Source of the DNA: Aliarcobacter sp017996075
Lineage (GTDB): Bacteria; Campylobacterota; Campylobacteria; Campylobacterales; Arcobacteraceae
DNA: 64,000 nt
Reading direction: 5' to 3' (one strand)
Assembly (NCBI RefSeq): GCF_051062515.1
Contig: NZ_JAMXEK010000001.1
Position numbers and translations under genes: made by a program
Shown: piece by piece, positions 50,423-59,530 of the stretch
How positions within the stretch are numbered: the stretch's first letter is position 1
Layout of the letters: each line of letters starts with the position of its first letter
Notes under the pieces: generated by a model
Told to the model about the DNA's origin: nothing
Database searches by the model: none
Seen by the model: the letters and a program-made list of their open reading frames with translations, nothing else

Positions 50423-50445
50423 GATTTAAAAATAAATCTTAAGCT
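50416..50445. terminator. Hairpin holding both convergent stop codons
   Basis: A perfect 13-bp stem AGCTTAAGATTTA/TAAATCTTAAGCT with loop AAAA. The PAS gene stop (50420-50422) and the AEC gene stop (50439-50441) are both in the stem. Confidence 0.6.
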
Positions 50446-51332
50446 AAATATGAAGTAAACAAAGTAATCGTAAACAGACTTACAATAACACCTAAAACTA
50501 AAGAATTTATAGCAATTTTTTCATCTAATCCTCCTTTTATAGCTAAAACAGCAGCCATAGTCATTGGTGGCATTGCAACTTCGATAATAGTAACTTTTAC
50601 CCACGTTTCATCAATTCCATAAAAATATTTAAATACAAATAAAACAATAATTGGAATAATAAGCATTTTTAAAACAACTGCAACTGTTACAATATGTAAC
50701 TTTGTAAAGATATGTTTTAATTCAAGTTTCATTCCAATAGCAATCATAGCAATAGGAACTAGAGTTGCACCTAGATTTGTTGAAGTGTAAATTAAAAATT
50801 TTGGAATTTCAAAGTTTTTTGCAAAAATTGTTATTATAAACATTATCATGGGTGGGAATAAAAATATTGATTTTGATATATTTAAAACAGAGTTTTTTCT
50901 TCCACTTCCCCAAGTTATTATAATCATTCCAACTGATACTAGAAGTAAGAAAGATCCAAAAATATCATAAATAACTCCATAAACAATATAATCTTGACCA
51001 TAAAAAGCATCTATATAAGAAAAACCTATAAAAGAAGTGTTTCCAAAAGTTGCCATAATCATAAAAGTAGCAAGAGTAACTCTGCTTAATCTCATCATTT
51101 TTCCAATAGTGTATGATAAAAATAGATTAAAAAATATTATTCCCATAAACATAAGAATAAGCCATAAAATTTTTGTATCTAAAGATAAAGGATATATTTT
51201 TGAAAAAACTATTGCTGGAAGAGAAAAATATATAATAAAATCTACAAGTTGTTTTGAATTATCTTGAAAAATAATTTTAAATAAATAACCAAAAAGTAGG
51301 TATATAGCTATTGGTAAAACTGGGTCTAACAT
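50439..51332 (-). CDS. AEC-family permease
   Basis: A 297-residue integral membrane protein with about eight to ten hydrophobic segments. The pattern FATFGNTSFIGFSYIDAFYG near residue 90 and the C-terminal IEVAMPPMTMAAVLA mark the auxin-efflux-carrier family, whose bacterial members move malate or other carboxylates. A minus-strand TATAAT at 51361-51366 stands 28 bases before the ATG, with AAAGG nearby. Substrate not predictable. Confidence 0.83.
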   Translation of the reverse strand: MLDPVLPIAIYLLFGYLFKIIFQDNSKQLVDFIIYFSLPAIVFSKIYPLSLDTKILWLILMFMGIIFFNLFLSYTIGKMMRLSRVTLATFMIMATFGNTSFIGFSYIDAFYGQDYIVYGVIYDIFGSFLLLVSVGMIIITWGSGRKNSVLNISKSIFLFPPMIMFIITIFAKNFEIPKFLIYTSTNLGATLVPIAMIAIGMKLELKHIFTKLHIVTVAVVLKMLIIPIIVLFVFKYFYGIDETWVKVTIIEVAMPPMTMAAVLAIKGGLDEKIAINSLVLGVIVSLFTITLFTSYLA

Positions 51333-51360
51333 CTTTTGCCTTTATGAAAATAAAGATTTG

Positions 51361-51366
51361 ATTATA
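51361..51366 (-). promoter_or_regulatory. Candidate -10 box for the AEC permease
   Basis: ATTATA on the plus strand, TATAAT on the minus strand, 28 bases ahead of the start. Confidence 0.4.
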
Positions 51367-51394
51367 ATTAATATAATCTTCTACTTTAATTATA

Positions 51395-51400
51395 TATAAT
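51395..51400 (+). promoter_or_regulatory. -10 box six bases before the birA start (possible leaderless mRNA)
   Basis: TATAAT, then CTTAAA, then ATG, the same layout as dnaG. No Shine-Dalgarno upstream. A second TATAAT lies at 51372-51377. Confidence 0.5.
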
Positions 51401-51406
51401 CTTAAA

Positions 51407-52042
51407 ATGAAAATTATAAGATTAAATGAAGTTGATTCCACGCAAAGCTATTTAAAAGAGTATATACAAAAAAATGGTTATAACAATCCATTATGTGTAA
51501 CTTCAAAAATACAAACAGCAGGAGTTGGAAGCAGGGGAAACTCTTGGATTGGAAGGGAGGGAAATCTCTTTTTCTCTTTTGTTGTAAGCAAAGATAATTT
51601 ACCCAAAGATTTACCGCTTCAAAGTGCTAGTATATATTTTACATATATTTTAAAGGATATTTTACAAAAGAGTGGTTCAAAACTATTTTTAAAATGGCCA
51701 AATGATTTTTATATAAAAAATAGAAAAATTGGTGGAGCAATAACTTCTACAAATAAAGAGTTACTATTTTGTGGTATAGGTTTAAATCTGATTGAAGTAG
51801 ATGAAAATTTTGGAAAGCTTGATATAAATATAGATATTGATGAAATTTTAAATTTATATTTTATAGAGATAGAAAAAAAAATTCCATGGAAGCAAATTTT
51901 TAGTCTTTTTAAGATAGAATTTATGTATTCTAAAAATTTTCAAGCAACTGTTGATGGTATTAAAGTTTCACTTGAAAATGCTATTTTAAATAGCGATGGT
52001 TCTATACAAATTGAAAACAAAAAGGTATTTAGTTTAAGATGA
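51407..52042 (+). CDS. birA: Biotin--protein ligase BirA (monofunctional)
   Basis: Attaches biotin to carboxylases. The 211 residues contain the biotinoyl-AMP loop AGVGSRGNSWIGREGNLF, the KWPNDFYIKNRKIGG motif and a short C-terminal domain. There is no N-terminal helix-turn-helix, so it cannot repress biotin genes as the E. coli protein does. It overlaps parA by four bases and heads the parAB cluster. Confidence 0.93.
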   Translation: MKIIRLNEVDSTQSYLKEYIQKNGYNNPLCVTSKIQTAGVGSRGNSWIGREGNLFFSFVVSKDNLPKDLPLQSASIYFTYILKDILQKSGSKLFLKWPNDFYIKNRKIGGAITSTNKELLFCGIGLNLIEVDENFGKLDINIDIDEILNLYFIEIEKKIPWKQIFSLFKIEFMYSKNFQATVDGIKVSLENAILNSDGSIQIENKKVFSLR

Positions 52043-52815
52043 CAGAAATTATTTCAATAGCAAATCAAAAAGGCGGAGTAGGAAAAACTACAACTGCTGT
52101 AAATCTTAGTGCTGCATTAGCCCTAGATGGGAAAAAAGTTCTTTTAATAGATGCTGATCCACAAGCAAATGCTACAACTTCTTTAGGTTTTCATAGAGAT
52201 ACATATGAATATAATATTTATCATGTAATGCTTGGAACAAAAGAGCTTTCAGAGATTATTTTGGACTCTGAAATAGAAAATTTAAAAGTTGCACCTTCAA
52301 ATATAGGTCTTGTAGGAATAGAAAAAGAGTTTTACAAAAATACTAAAGAGCGAGAACTTGTATTAAAAAGAAAAATCGATACAGTTAAAGCTGATTATGA
52401 TTATATAATAATTGATTCACCCCCAGCTTTAGGACCAATTACAATAAATACTTTAGGTGCTTCAACTTCTGTTTTAATACCAATTCAGTGTGAATTTTTT
52501 GCTTTAGAAGGTTTAGCACAGCTTTTAAATACAATAAAACTTGTTAAGCAAACTATAAATAAGAATCTTCAAATAAAAGGTTTTTTACCAACTATGTATT
52601 CTGCTCAAAATAACTTATCAAAACAAGTTTTTGCAGATTTAGCACAACACTTTGAAAATAAACTATTTAAAGTAGATGATGACTCATATGTTGTAATTCC
52701 AAGAAATATTAAATTAGCAGAGAGTCCTAGTTTTGGGAAACCAATTATGCTTTATGATACGACATCTATTGGTACAAAAGCATATACAAACTTAGCAAAA
52801 GCAATTATTGGTTAA
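52039..52815 (+). CDS. parA: Chromosome-partitioning ATPase ParA (Soj)
   Basis: Deviant Walker A KGGVGKTTTAVNLSAALA near residue 10, DADPQANATTSLG and DSPPALGPITINTL mark the ParA/MinD family. The 258-residue length without an N-terminal DNA-binding extension is the chromosomal type. ATGA overlap with birA; 21 bases ahead of parB. Confidence 0.95.
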   Translation: MTEIISIANQKGGVGKTTTAVNLSAALALDGKKVLLIDADPQANATTSLGFHRDTYEYNIYHVMLGTKELSEIILDSEIENLKVAPSNIGLVGIEKEFYKNTKERELVLKRKIDTVKADYDYIIIDSPPALGPITINTLGASTSVLIPIQCEFFALEGLAQLLNTIKLVKQTINKNLQIKGFLPTMYSAQNNLSKQVFADLAQHFENKLFKVDDDSYVVIPRNIKLAESPSFGKPIMLYDTTSIGTKAYTNLAKAIIG

Positions 52816-52836
52816 ATTTTTTAAGAGGAAAATAAT

Positions 52837-53691
52837 ATGGCATTAGGAAGAGGATTAGGAGAACTTTTAGGTGAAGTTGAGACAGCTTATGGTAAATCTG
52901 CTGGTAACTCAAATAATGGGGTTAAAAAAATTGAAGTATCTTTGATTAAACCAAATCCAAACCAGCCAAGAAAGATTTTTGATGAAGAGAAGCTTCAAGA
53001 GCTAAGCTATTCTATAAAAGAACATGGTCTTTTGCAACCAATTGTTGTTGTTGAAGATGAAGATGGAACTTATACTTTAATTGCAGGAGAGCGAAGATTA
53101 AGAGCTCATAAGCTAGCAAATATAGAAGAGATAAAAGCAATTATAGTAGATGAAGATGAACTTAAATTAAGAGAATTAGCTTTAATAGAAAATATTCAAA
53201 GAGATGACTTAAATATTATAGAGTTAGCTTTTTGTTATGCTCAGCTACTAAATGAACACAATATTACTCATGAAGAGCTATCAAAAAAAGTCTTTAAAAG
53301 TAGAACTTCTATTACAAATACTTTGAGATTATTACAATTAAGTTCATATGTACAACAATTTTTAGCTACAGATAAAATTAGTGCAGGTCATGCAAAAATG
53401 ATGATAGGGTTAACTGCTGAAGAGCAAAAAAAGATTTGTGATACTATTATAGGACAAAAACTTTCTGTAAGAGAGACAGAAAAATTGATAAAAGATTTAA
53501 AAGAGAAAGATTCTCCAAAACTAAAAAAAGAAAAAGTTACAAATAGTTACAATATTACTAATTTAAAATCTTTTACTGAATTTCTAAAAAATGATAAAAT
53601 CAAAGCTAAAATAGATAAAAACTCAATCAAAATTGAATTTAACTCTCAAGAAGATATAGATAAGATAAGTAGTTACTTTAAGATACAATAA
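52837..53691 (+). CDS. parB: Chromosome-partitioning protein ParB (Spo0J)
   Basis: 284 residues. The N-terminal ParB/CTPase domain shows IKPNPNQPRKIFDEEKLQEL, HGLLQPIVV and AGERRLRAHKLANI; the helix-turn-helix part is EELSKKVFKSRTSITNTLRLL and the C-terminal dimerisation domain follows. AGAGG precedes the ATG. I did not find a convincing canonical parS site in the window. Confidence 0.95.
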   Translation: MALGRGLGELLGEVETAYGKSAGNSNNGVKKIEVSLIKPNPNQPRKIFDEEKLQELSYSIKEHGLLQPIVVVEDEDGTYTLIAGERRLRAHKLANIEEIKAIIVDEDELKLRELALIENIQRDDLNIIELAFCYAQLLNEHNITHEELSKKVFKSRTSITNTLRLLQLSSYVQQFLATDKISAGHAKMMIGLTAEEQKKICDTIIGQKLSVRETEKLIKDLKEKDSPKLKKEKVTNSYNITNLKSFTEFLKNDKIKAKIDKNSIKIEFNSQEDIDKISSYFKIQ

Positions 53692-53797
53692 AATAAAAAA
53701 ATCCATATTCTTAACCATTTTAATATAAATTTATAGATAAATTTGATAAAATAAAAACGTTTTAGTTAAACTAAACTGTAAAAATATGGAGGAATGA

Positions 53798-54220
53798 ATG
53801 TTAGACATAAGTCCTGTACTATTGCTTAGTTCTGGTATCATCTTTCTTTTGGTGGTTGCTAGGCTAAACAGTTGTCTTTTCAAGCCTCTACTTCAACATA
53901 TGGATGAAAGATCTGCTCAAATCAAAAAAGATTTGGAAGATTCAAAGTCAAATAGTGCTGATGTAGATGGTTTTTTAGCAGAAGCAAATGATTTGCTTTC
54001 AAAAGCTAAAAGAGAAGCAGCTGCAATTAGAGAGCAAGCTTATAAGGAAGCAAAAGATAGTGCTGATGTTAAACTTGCAAGTGCTAAATTAAATTTAGAA
54101 GCAAAATCTGCTGAATTTGCTAAAAGTTTACAAGATGAGACGAAAGCATTAAAAGCCTCTTTATTATCATCAATGCCACAATTTAACGAAAGCTTAAAAT
54201 CTAAGCTTAGTTCAATATAG
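53798..54220 (+). CDS. atpF': ATP synthase subunit b'
   Basis: Peripheral-stalk subunit: one N-terminal membrane helix (VLLLSSGIIFLLVVARLNSC) then a long charged coiled coil (KKDLEDSKSNSADVDGFLAE), 140 residues. It is a second b-type subunit ahead of AtpF, the usual Campylobacterota arrangement. GGAGG precedes the ATG. The 106-base gap after parB holds an AT-rich stretch and an imperfect inverted repeat around 53757-53777 that may include the atp promoter. Confidence 0.88.
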   Translation: MLDISPVLLLSSGIIFLLVVARLNSCLFKPLLQHMDERSAQIKKDLEDSKSNSADVDGFLAEANDLLSKAKREAAAIREQAYKEAKDSADVKLASAKLNLEAKSAEFAKSLQDETKALKASLLSSMPQFNESLKSKLSSI

Positions 54221-54229
54221 GAAGTGATA

Positions 54230-54748
54230 ATGAAAAGAGTACTATTACTATTAGCTATGGCTATGGTTCCAGTTGCATTATTTGCAAGCGAAGGTGCGGA
54301 AACGAACTATGATATAGTTCAAAGAACCGTTAATTTTATTATATTTGCTGCGATTTTATGGTATTTACTTGCTGATAAAATTAAAGCATTTTTTGCTAAT
54401 AGAACTTTAGGAATTCAATCTGAACTAGATAAAGTTCAAGATAGTTTGAAAGCTTCTAAAGATAGAGTTGCTGAAGCTCAAAAAAAATTAGATGATGCAA
54501 AAAAGATTTCTGCTGAAATAATCGAAAGTGCAAAATCTGATATTGAAAATATTAAACAAAAAGTTTCAACATCTATTGATACAGATATTGCAAATTTAAG
54601 TAAAAATTTAGATGAAATGATAAAAGTTGAAATTTCTAAAGCTAAAAAACAAGTTGTTGCTGAAATACTTGATGAGCTGTTGAATTCAGAAAATATTAAA
54701 CTATCTCAAGATGAGTTAGTAAATATTGTTCTTAAAAGGGTAGCATAA
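54230..54748 (+). CDS. atpF: ATP synthase subunit b
   Basis: Second stalk subunit, 172 residues from the ATG at 54230, which has AGGAAG upstream (an in-frame GTG at 54224 is rejected because it overlaps that site). A hydrophobic leader is followed by TVNFIIFAAILWYLLADKIKAFF and a long amphipathic helix. It overlaps atpH by one base. Confidence 0.92.
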   Translation: MKRVLLLLAMAMVPVALFASEGAETNYDIVQRTVNFIIFAAILWYLLADKIKAFFANRTLGIQSELDKVQDSLKASKDRVAEAQKKLDDAKKISAEIIESAKSDIENIKQKVSTSIDTDIANLSKNLDEMIKVEISKAKKQVVAEILDELLNSENIKLSQDELVNIVLKRVA

Positions 54749-55278
54749 TGAAAGATTTAGTAGCAAAAAGATATGTAAAAGCTTTAGTTGATGGAAGAGA
54801 TTTAAATAGCGTTACTTTGATTTCTGAGAAATTAAACGAAGTTTCAAAAGCTTTCAAAAGTGATAAATTTAACTCTATTTTAGCATCTTCTGATATTAAT
54901 GAAGTTGAAAAAACTAAATTTATTTTATCTATGATTGATAAAGCAGATAAAAGTTTAGAAAACTTTATTAAATTACTTGGTGAAAAAAGAAGATTAGATA
55001 TTATTCCTGAAATAGCTTTTGAGTTAAAAACTCAAATTGCAAAGATGAATAGTAGTTATATTGGAACTGTTTATACAAATAAAGAGTTATCAAATAGTTA
55101 TATATCTTCTATAGAAGAACAATTTAGTAAAAAATTTAATGTAAAACTTTCATTGTCACAAAATGTGTGCGATTATGATGGTATTAAAGTTGATATAGAT
55201 GGGCTAGGTGTTGAGATATCTTTTTCTAAAGATAGATTAAAAACTCAGCTAATTAATCATATTTTAAAAGCAGTTTAG
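54748..55278 (+). CDS. atpH: ATP synthase subunit delta
   Basis: Stalk-to-head connector of the F1 domain, 176 residues. Family features: VAKRYVKALVDG at the N-terminus, FIKLLGEKRRLDIIPEIAFEL in the middle and GIKVDIDGLGVEISFS near the end. Start shares one base with the atpF stop; 21 bases ahead of atpA. Confidence 0.92.
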   Translation: MKDLVAKRYVKALVDGRDLNSVTLISEKLNEVSKAFKSDKFNSILASSDINEVEKTKFILSMIDKADKSLENFIKLLGEKRRLDIIPEIAFELKTQIAKMNSSYIGTVYTNKELSNSYISSIEEQFSKKFNVKLSLSQNVCDYDGIKVDIDGLGVEISFSKDRLKTQLINHILKAV

Positions 55279-55299
55279 AACTTATAAAGGAGAATTTGA

Positions 55300-56817
55300 A
55301 TGGGTGCAAAAATTCAAGCAGATGAAATCAGTTCGATTATTAAAGAGAGAATTGATAACTTTGAATTAAATGTAGATGTAAACGAAACTGGTAAGATTAT
55401 ATCTTATGCAGATGGTATTGCTCAAGTTTACGGTCTTAAAAATGTTATGGCTGGTGAGATGGTTGAGTTTGAGAATGGCGAAAAAGGTATGGCTGCAAAC
55501 TTAGAAGAGTCTTCAGTTGGTATTGTTGTTCTTGGTAAAGGTACTGGTCTTAGAGAAGGAACTTCTTGTAAAAGATTAGGAGAACTTCTTGAAGTACCAG
55601 TTGGTGAGGCATTAGTTGGAAGAGTTGTAAATGCTCTTGGTGAACCAATTGATGGTAAAGGTGCAATTAATTCAACTGAAACAAGATATGTTGAAGAAAA
55701 AGCTCCTGGGATTATGGCAAGAAAATCTGTTCATGAACCACTACAAACTGGTATTAAAGCTATTGATGCACTAGTTCCAATTGGAAGAGGGCAAAGAGAG
55801 CTTATTATTGGTGATAGACAAACTGGTAAAACAACAGTTGCAATTGATACAATTCTTAACCAAAAAGGTGAAAATGTAATTTGTATTTATGTTGCAATTG
55901 GACAAAAATCATCTTCAGTTGCTTCTGTTGTTAGAACATTAGAAGATGCAGGTGCTATGGATTATACAATTGTTGTAAATGCATCTGCGGCTGATTCTGC
56001 AACGCTTCAATTTCTAGCACCATATACAGGTGTTACAATTGGTGAATTCTTCAGAGACAATGGAAAACATGCACTTATTATTTATGATGATTTATCAAAA
56101 CATGCAGTTGCATATAGAGAGATGTCATTAATTTTAAGAAGACCTCCAGGAAGAGAAGCATATCCAGGAGATGTATTCTACCTACACTCAAGATTACTTG
56201 AGAGAGCTGCTAAAATGAGTGATGAAAAAGGTGCTGGTTCAATGACTGCGCTACCAATTATTGAAACTCAAGCTGGAGACGTTGCTGCATATATTCCAAC
56301 AAACGTAATTTCGATTACAGATGGACAAATATTCTTAGAAACTAACCTATTTAACTCAGGTATTAGACCTGCTATTAACGTAGGACTTTCTGTATCAAGA
56401 GTTGGTGGAGCTGCTCAAATTAAAGCTACAAAACAAGTTGCTGGTACACTTAAACTTTCACTTGCACAATATAGAGAGCTTGAGGCGTTTGCACAATTCG
56501 CATCAGACCTAGATGAAGCAACGAGAAGAGAGTTAGAACTTGGACAAAGAATGGTTGAAGTTTTAAAGCAAGGTGTTAATAAACCACTTGTTATTGAAAA
56601 ACAAGTTGTAATTATTTATGCTGGTACTAAAGGGTACTTAAATGATGTTGCAGTTAAAGATGTTGTAAGATTTGAAAATGAATTACATGCATTTATTGAG
56701 CAAAAATATTCAAATATTTTAGATGCAATTAAGTCAAGTCAAAAAATTGATGATAATACAGAGTCACAATTAAAAGCTGCATTAGAAGAGTTTAAAACTG
56801 TATTTAATGCAAACTAA
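55300..56817 (+). CDS. atpA: ATP synthase subunit alpha
   Basis: Regulatory nucleotide-binding subunit of F1. The 505 residues have the Walker A GDRQTGKTTVAIDT, the arginine finger region in VGLSVSRVGGAAQIKA and the LLRRPPGREAYPGDVFYLHS block. AAGGAG upstream of the ATG. Confidence 0.97.
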   Translation: MGAKIQADEISSIIKERIDNFELNVDVNETGKIISYADGIAQVYGLKNVMAGEMVEFENGEKGMAANLEESSVGIVVLGKGTGLREGTSCKRLGELLEVPVGEALVGRVVNALGEPIDGKGAINSTETRYVEEKAPGIMARKSVHEPLQTGIKAIDALVPIGRGQRELIIGDRQTGKTTVAIDTILNQKGENVICIYVAIGQKSSSVASVVRTLEDAGAMDYTIVVNASAADSATLQFLAPYTGVTIGEFFRDNGKHALIIYDDLSKHAVAYREMSLILRRPPGREAYPGDVFYLHSRLLERAAKMSDEKGAGSMTALPIIETQAGDVAAYIPTNVISITDGQIFLETNLFNSGIRPAINVGLSVSRVGGAAQIKATKQVAGTLKLSLAQYRELEAFAQFASDLDEATRRELELGQRMVEVLKQGVNKPLVIEKQVVIIYAGTKGYLNDVAVKDVVRFENELHAFIEQKYSNILDAIKSSQKIDDNTESQLKAALEEFKTVFNAN

Positions 56818-56827
56818 GGACTAGTCT

Positions 56828-57712
56828 ATGGCTAACTTAAAAGAGATAAAAATAAAAATAAATAGTGTTAAAAATACTCAGAAAACTACAAAAGCTATGA
56901 AGCTTGTATCTTCTGCAAAACTTACGAGAACTAGACAATTGTCTGAGCAATCAAGAAGTTATGCAGCTAAGATAAATGAAGTTCTTTCTGATATTGCAGC
57001 ACGAGTTAGCAAAGTTCAAGATGATGGAAATATTGGTAGAGCATTTATTCAAAATTCAACTCCAAAAACAGTTGATATTATTTTTGTAACTGCCGATAAA
57101 GGACTTTGTGGTGGTTTTAATGTGGCAACAATTAAAACTGTTAGTAAGTTAATAAATGAATACGAAGCAAAAGGTGTAAAAGTAAGATTAAGAGCTGCTG
57201 GAAAAAAAGGAGTTGAATTCTTTTCATTCCAAGGTAAAACTCTTGAGCAAAAAGCTATTGATTTATCATCAGCTCCAACTTATGAAAAAGCATCTAATTA
57301 TATAAAAATTGCTGTTGAAGATTTTAAAAATGAACTTACTGATAAAGTAATAATTGTTTATAATGGTTTTTTAAATATGCTAACTCAAGAAATTAGAGTA
57401 AAAGAGATATTACCAGTTGGTTTAGAAAAAGTTGAAATAAGTGAAACTACTTCTATGCTAAATATTGAACCAGATGATGATGATGAAGTTTTGAAAGAAT
57501 TAACTGATAAATATATTGATTTCAATATGTATTATGCACTAATAGACTCATTAGCAGCTGAGCACAGTGCTAGAATGCAGGCTATGGAAGCTGCAAGTAA
57601 AAATGCAAAAGAGAAAGTAAATAGTTTAACTGTTGAATACAACAAAGCAAGACAAGCAGCAATTACAACAGAGCTGATAGAAATTATCAGTGGTGTTGAA
57701 GCATTAAAATAA
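56828..57712 (+). CDS. atpG: ATP synthase subunit gamma
   Basis: Rotor shaft of F1, 294 residues. The N-terminal helix KIKINSVKNTQKTTKAMKLV, the DKGLCGGFN motif and the C-terminal SARMQAMEAASKNAKE are all present. Ten bases after atpA, 21 before atpD. Confidence 0.96.
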   Translation: MANLKEIKIKINSVKNTQKTTKAMKLVSSAKLTRTRQLSEQSRSYAAKINEVLSDIAARVSKVQDDGNIGRAFIQNSTPKTVDIIFVTADKGLCGGFNVATIKTVSKLINEYEAKGVKVRLRAAGKKGVEFFSFQGKTLEQKAIDLSSAPTYEKASNYIKIAVEDFKNELTDKVIIVYNGFLNMLTQEIRVKEILPVGLEKVEISETTSMLNIEPDDDDEVLKELTDKYIDFNMYYALIDSLAAEHSARMQAMEAASKNAKEKVNSLTVEYNKARQAAITTELIEIISGVEALK

Positions 57713-57733
57713 TTTAATAAGGAGAAGCCCTAT

Positions 57734-59128
57734 ATGAAAGGTAAAATTATTCAGGTAATGGGTCCAGTCGTTGACGTAGAGTTCGACGGATACTTACCAG
57801 AAATTAACGAAGCTATTGATGTATCTGATATTGCATCAGGTAAAGATAGATTAGTATTAGAAGTAGCAGCGCATATCGGTGATGGAAGAGTTAGAGCTAT
57901 TGCTATGGATATGACAGATGGATTAACAAGAGGTCAAGAGTGTATAGCTACAGGAGGTCCTATTAAAGTTCCAGTTGGTGAAGCTGTATTAGGAAGAATT
58001 TTCAATGTTATTGGAGATCCAATTGATGATGGTGCAGCAATTCCTGCAGATGTTGAAAGATGGTCAATTCATAGAGATGCTCCTGCTTTTGAAGAGCAAT
58101 CAACAAAAACAGAGATGTTTGAAACAGGTATCAAAGTTGTTGACCTTTTAGCACCATATTCAAAAGGTGGAAAAGTAGGACTGTTTGGTGGAGCTGGAGT
58201 TGGAAAAACAGTTATTATTATGGAATTAATCCATAACGTTGCGTTTAAACACTCAGGTTACTCTGTATTTGCTGGAGTTGGAGAGAGAACAAGAGAAGGA
58301 AATGACCTTTACCATGAAATGAAAGATTCAAACGTTCTTGACAAAGTTGCTCTGTGCTATGGTCAAATGAGTGAACCACCAGGTGCAAGAAATAGAATTG
58401 CACTTACAGGTCTTACAATGGCTGAATATTTTAGAGATGAAAAAGGACTAGATGTTCTTATGTTCGTTGATAATATCTTTAGATTTGCACAATCAGGTTC
58501 TGAAATGTCAGCACTTTTAGGAAGAATTCCTTCAGCTGTTGGATACCAACCAACACTTGCAAGTGAAATGGGTAAATTACAAGAGAGAATTACTTCAACT
58601 TCTAAAGGTTCTATTACTTCAGTTCAAGCTGTTTACGTTCCAGCGGATGACTTAACAGATCCAGCGCCAGCTTCTGTTTTTGCTCACTTAGATGCAACTA
58701 CAGTTTTAAATAGAAAAATTGCAGAAAAAGGTATCTACCCAGCGGTTGATCCACTTGATTCTACTTCAAGAATTTTAAGTGCTGATATTATTGGACAAGA
58801 GCATTATAGTACTGCAAGAGGTGTTCAATCTGTGCTTCAAAAATATAAAGACTTACAAGATATTATTGCAATTCTTGGTATGGATGAGTTATCAGAAGCA
58901 GATAAACTTGTAGTTGCACGTGCAAGAAAAATCGAAAGATTCTTATCTCAACCATTCTTCGTTGCTGAAGTATTTACAGGAAGTCCTGGAAAATATGTTG
59001 AGCTAAAAGATACAATAGCAGGATTCCAAGGAATTTTAGATGGTAAATATGACCATATTCCTGAAATGGCATTCTATATGGTTGGTGGAATAGACGAAGT
59101 TCTTGCAAAAGCTGAGAAAATGAAATAA
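57734..59128 (+). CDS. atpD: ATP synthase subunit beta
   Basis: Catalytic F1 subunit, 464 residues. Walker A GGAGVGKTVIIMELI, GVGERTREGNDLYHEM with the catalytic glutamate, and MLFVDNIFRFAQSGSEMS (Walker B) are intact. AAGGAG before the ATG. Confidence 0.98.
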   Translation: MKGKIIQVMGPVVDVEFDGYLPEINEAIDVSDIASGKDRLVLEVAAHIGDGRVRAIAMDMTDGLTRGQECIATGGPIKVPVGEAVLGRIFNVIGDPIDDGAAIPADVERWSIHRDAPAFEEQSTKTEMFETGIKVVDLLAPYSKGGKVGLFGGAGVGKTVIIMELIHNVAFKHSGYSVFAGVGERTREGNDLYHEMKDSNVLDKVALCYGQMSEPPGARNRIALTGLTMAEYFRDEKGLDVLMFVDNIFRFAQSGSEMSALLGRIPSAVGYQPTLASEMGKLQERITSTSKGSITSVQAVYVPADDLTDPAPASVFAHLDATTVLNRKIAEKGIYPAVDPLDSTSRILSADIIGQEHYSTARGVQSVLQKYKDLQDIIAILGMDELSEADKLVVARARKIERFLSQPFFVAEVFTGSPGKYVELKDTIAGFQGILDGKYDHIPEMAFYMVGGIDEVLAKAEKMK

Positions 59129-59146
59129 ACCATAAAGGGTTATAGT

Positions 59147-59524
59147 ATGGATACAATTAAATTATCAATAGTTACTCCAACAGGTAGTATATTTAATGGT
59201 GATGTTAAAACTGTAACTCTCCCTGGAAAAGAGGGAGAGTTTGGGGTTTTACCTGGTCACTCATCATTAGTATCAACTCTTAGTGTTGGTGTAATTGTTA
59301 TTGAAAAAATCGATTCTACTGAAGCTGTTGCTATAAATTGGGGACATGTTAAAGTAGATGAAAAATCGGTTGATGTATTAGTTGATGGAGCTATTGCATT
59401 AACAGGTGGAAAAGATTCAGAAATTTCAAAAAATATTGAAGCAGCAAAAGAGTTAGTAAACTCAGTTAAAGATTCAAAAGTATCAATGGCTGCAGTTGAA
59501 GCAAAAATTAATTCGTTTGCATAA
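59147..59524 (+). CDS. atpC: ATP synthase subunit epsilon
   Basis: 125 residues: the N-terminal beta-sandwich (LSIVTPTGSIFNGDVKTVTL, GEFGVLPGHSSLVSTL) and a short C-terminal helical part. It ends only six bases before tolQ. The membrane subunits a and c (atpB, atpE) are not in this cluster, as is usual in this phylum. Confidence 0.93.
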   Translation: MDTIKLSIVTPTGSIFNGDVKTVTLPGKEGEFGVLPGHSSLVSTLSVGVIVIEKIDSTEAVAINWGHVKVDEKSVDVLVDGAIALTGGKDSEISKNIEAAKELVNSVKDSKVSMAAVEAKINSFA

Positions 59525-59530
59525 AAATAT

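Noticed and set aside
53798..59524. Missing atpB and atpE as gene loss
   Set aside because: In Campylobacterota the a and c subunits are normally encoded away from this cluster, so absence here means nothing.
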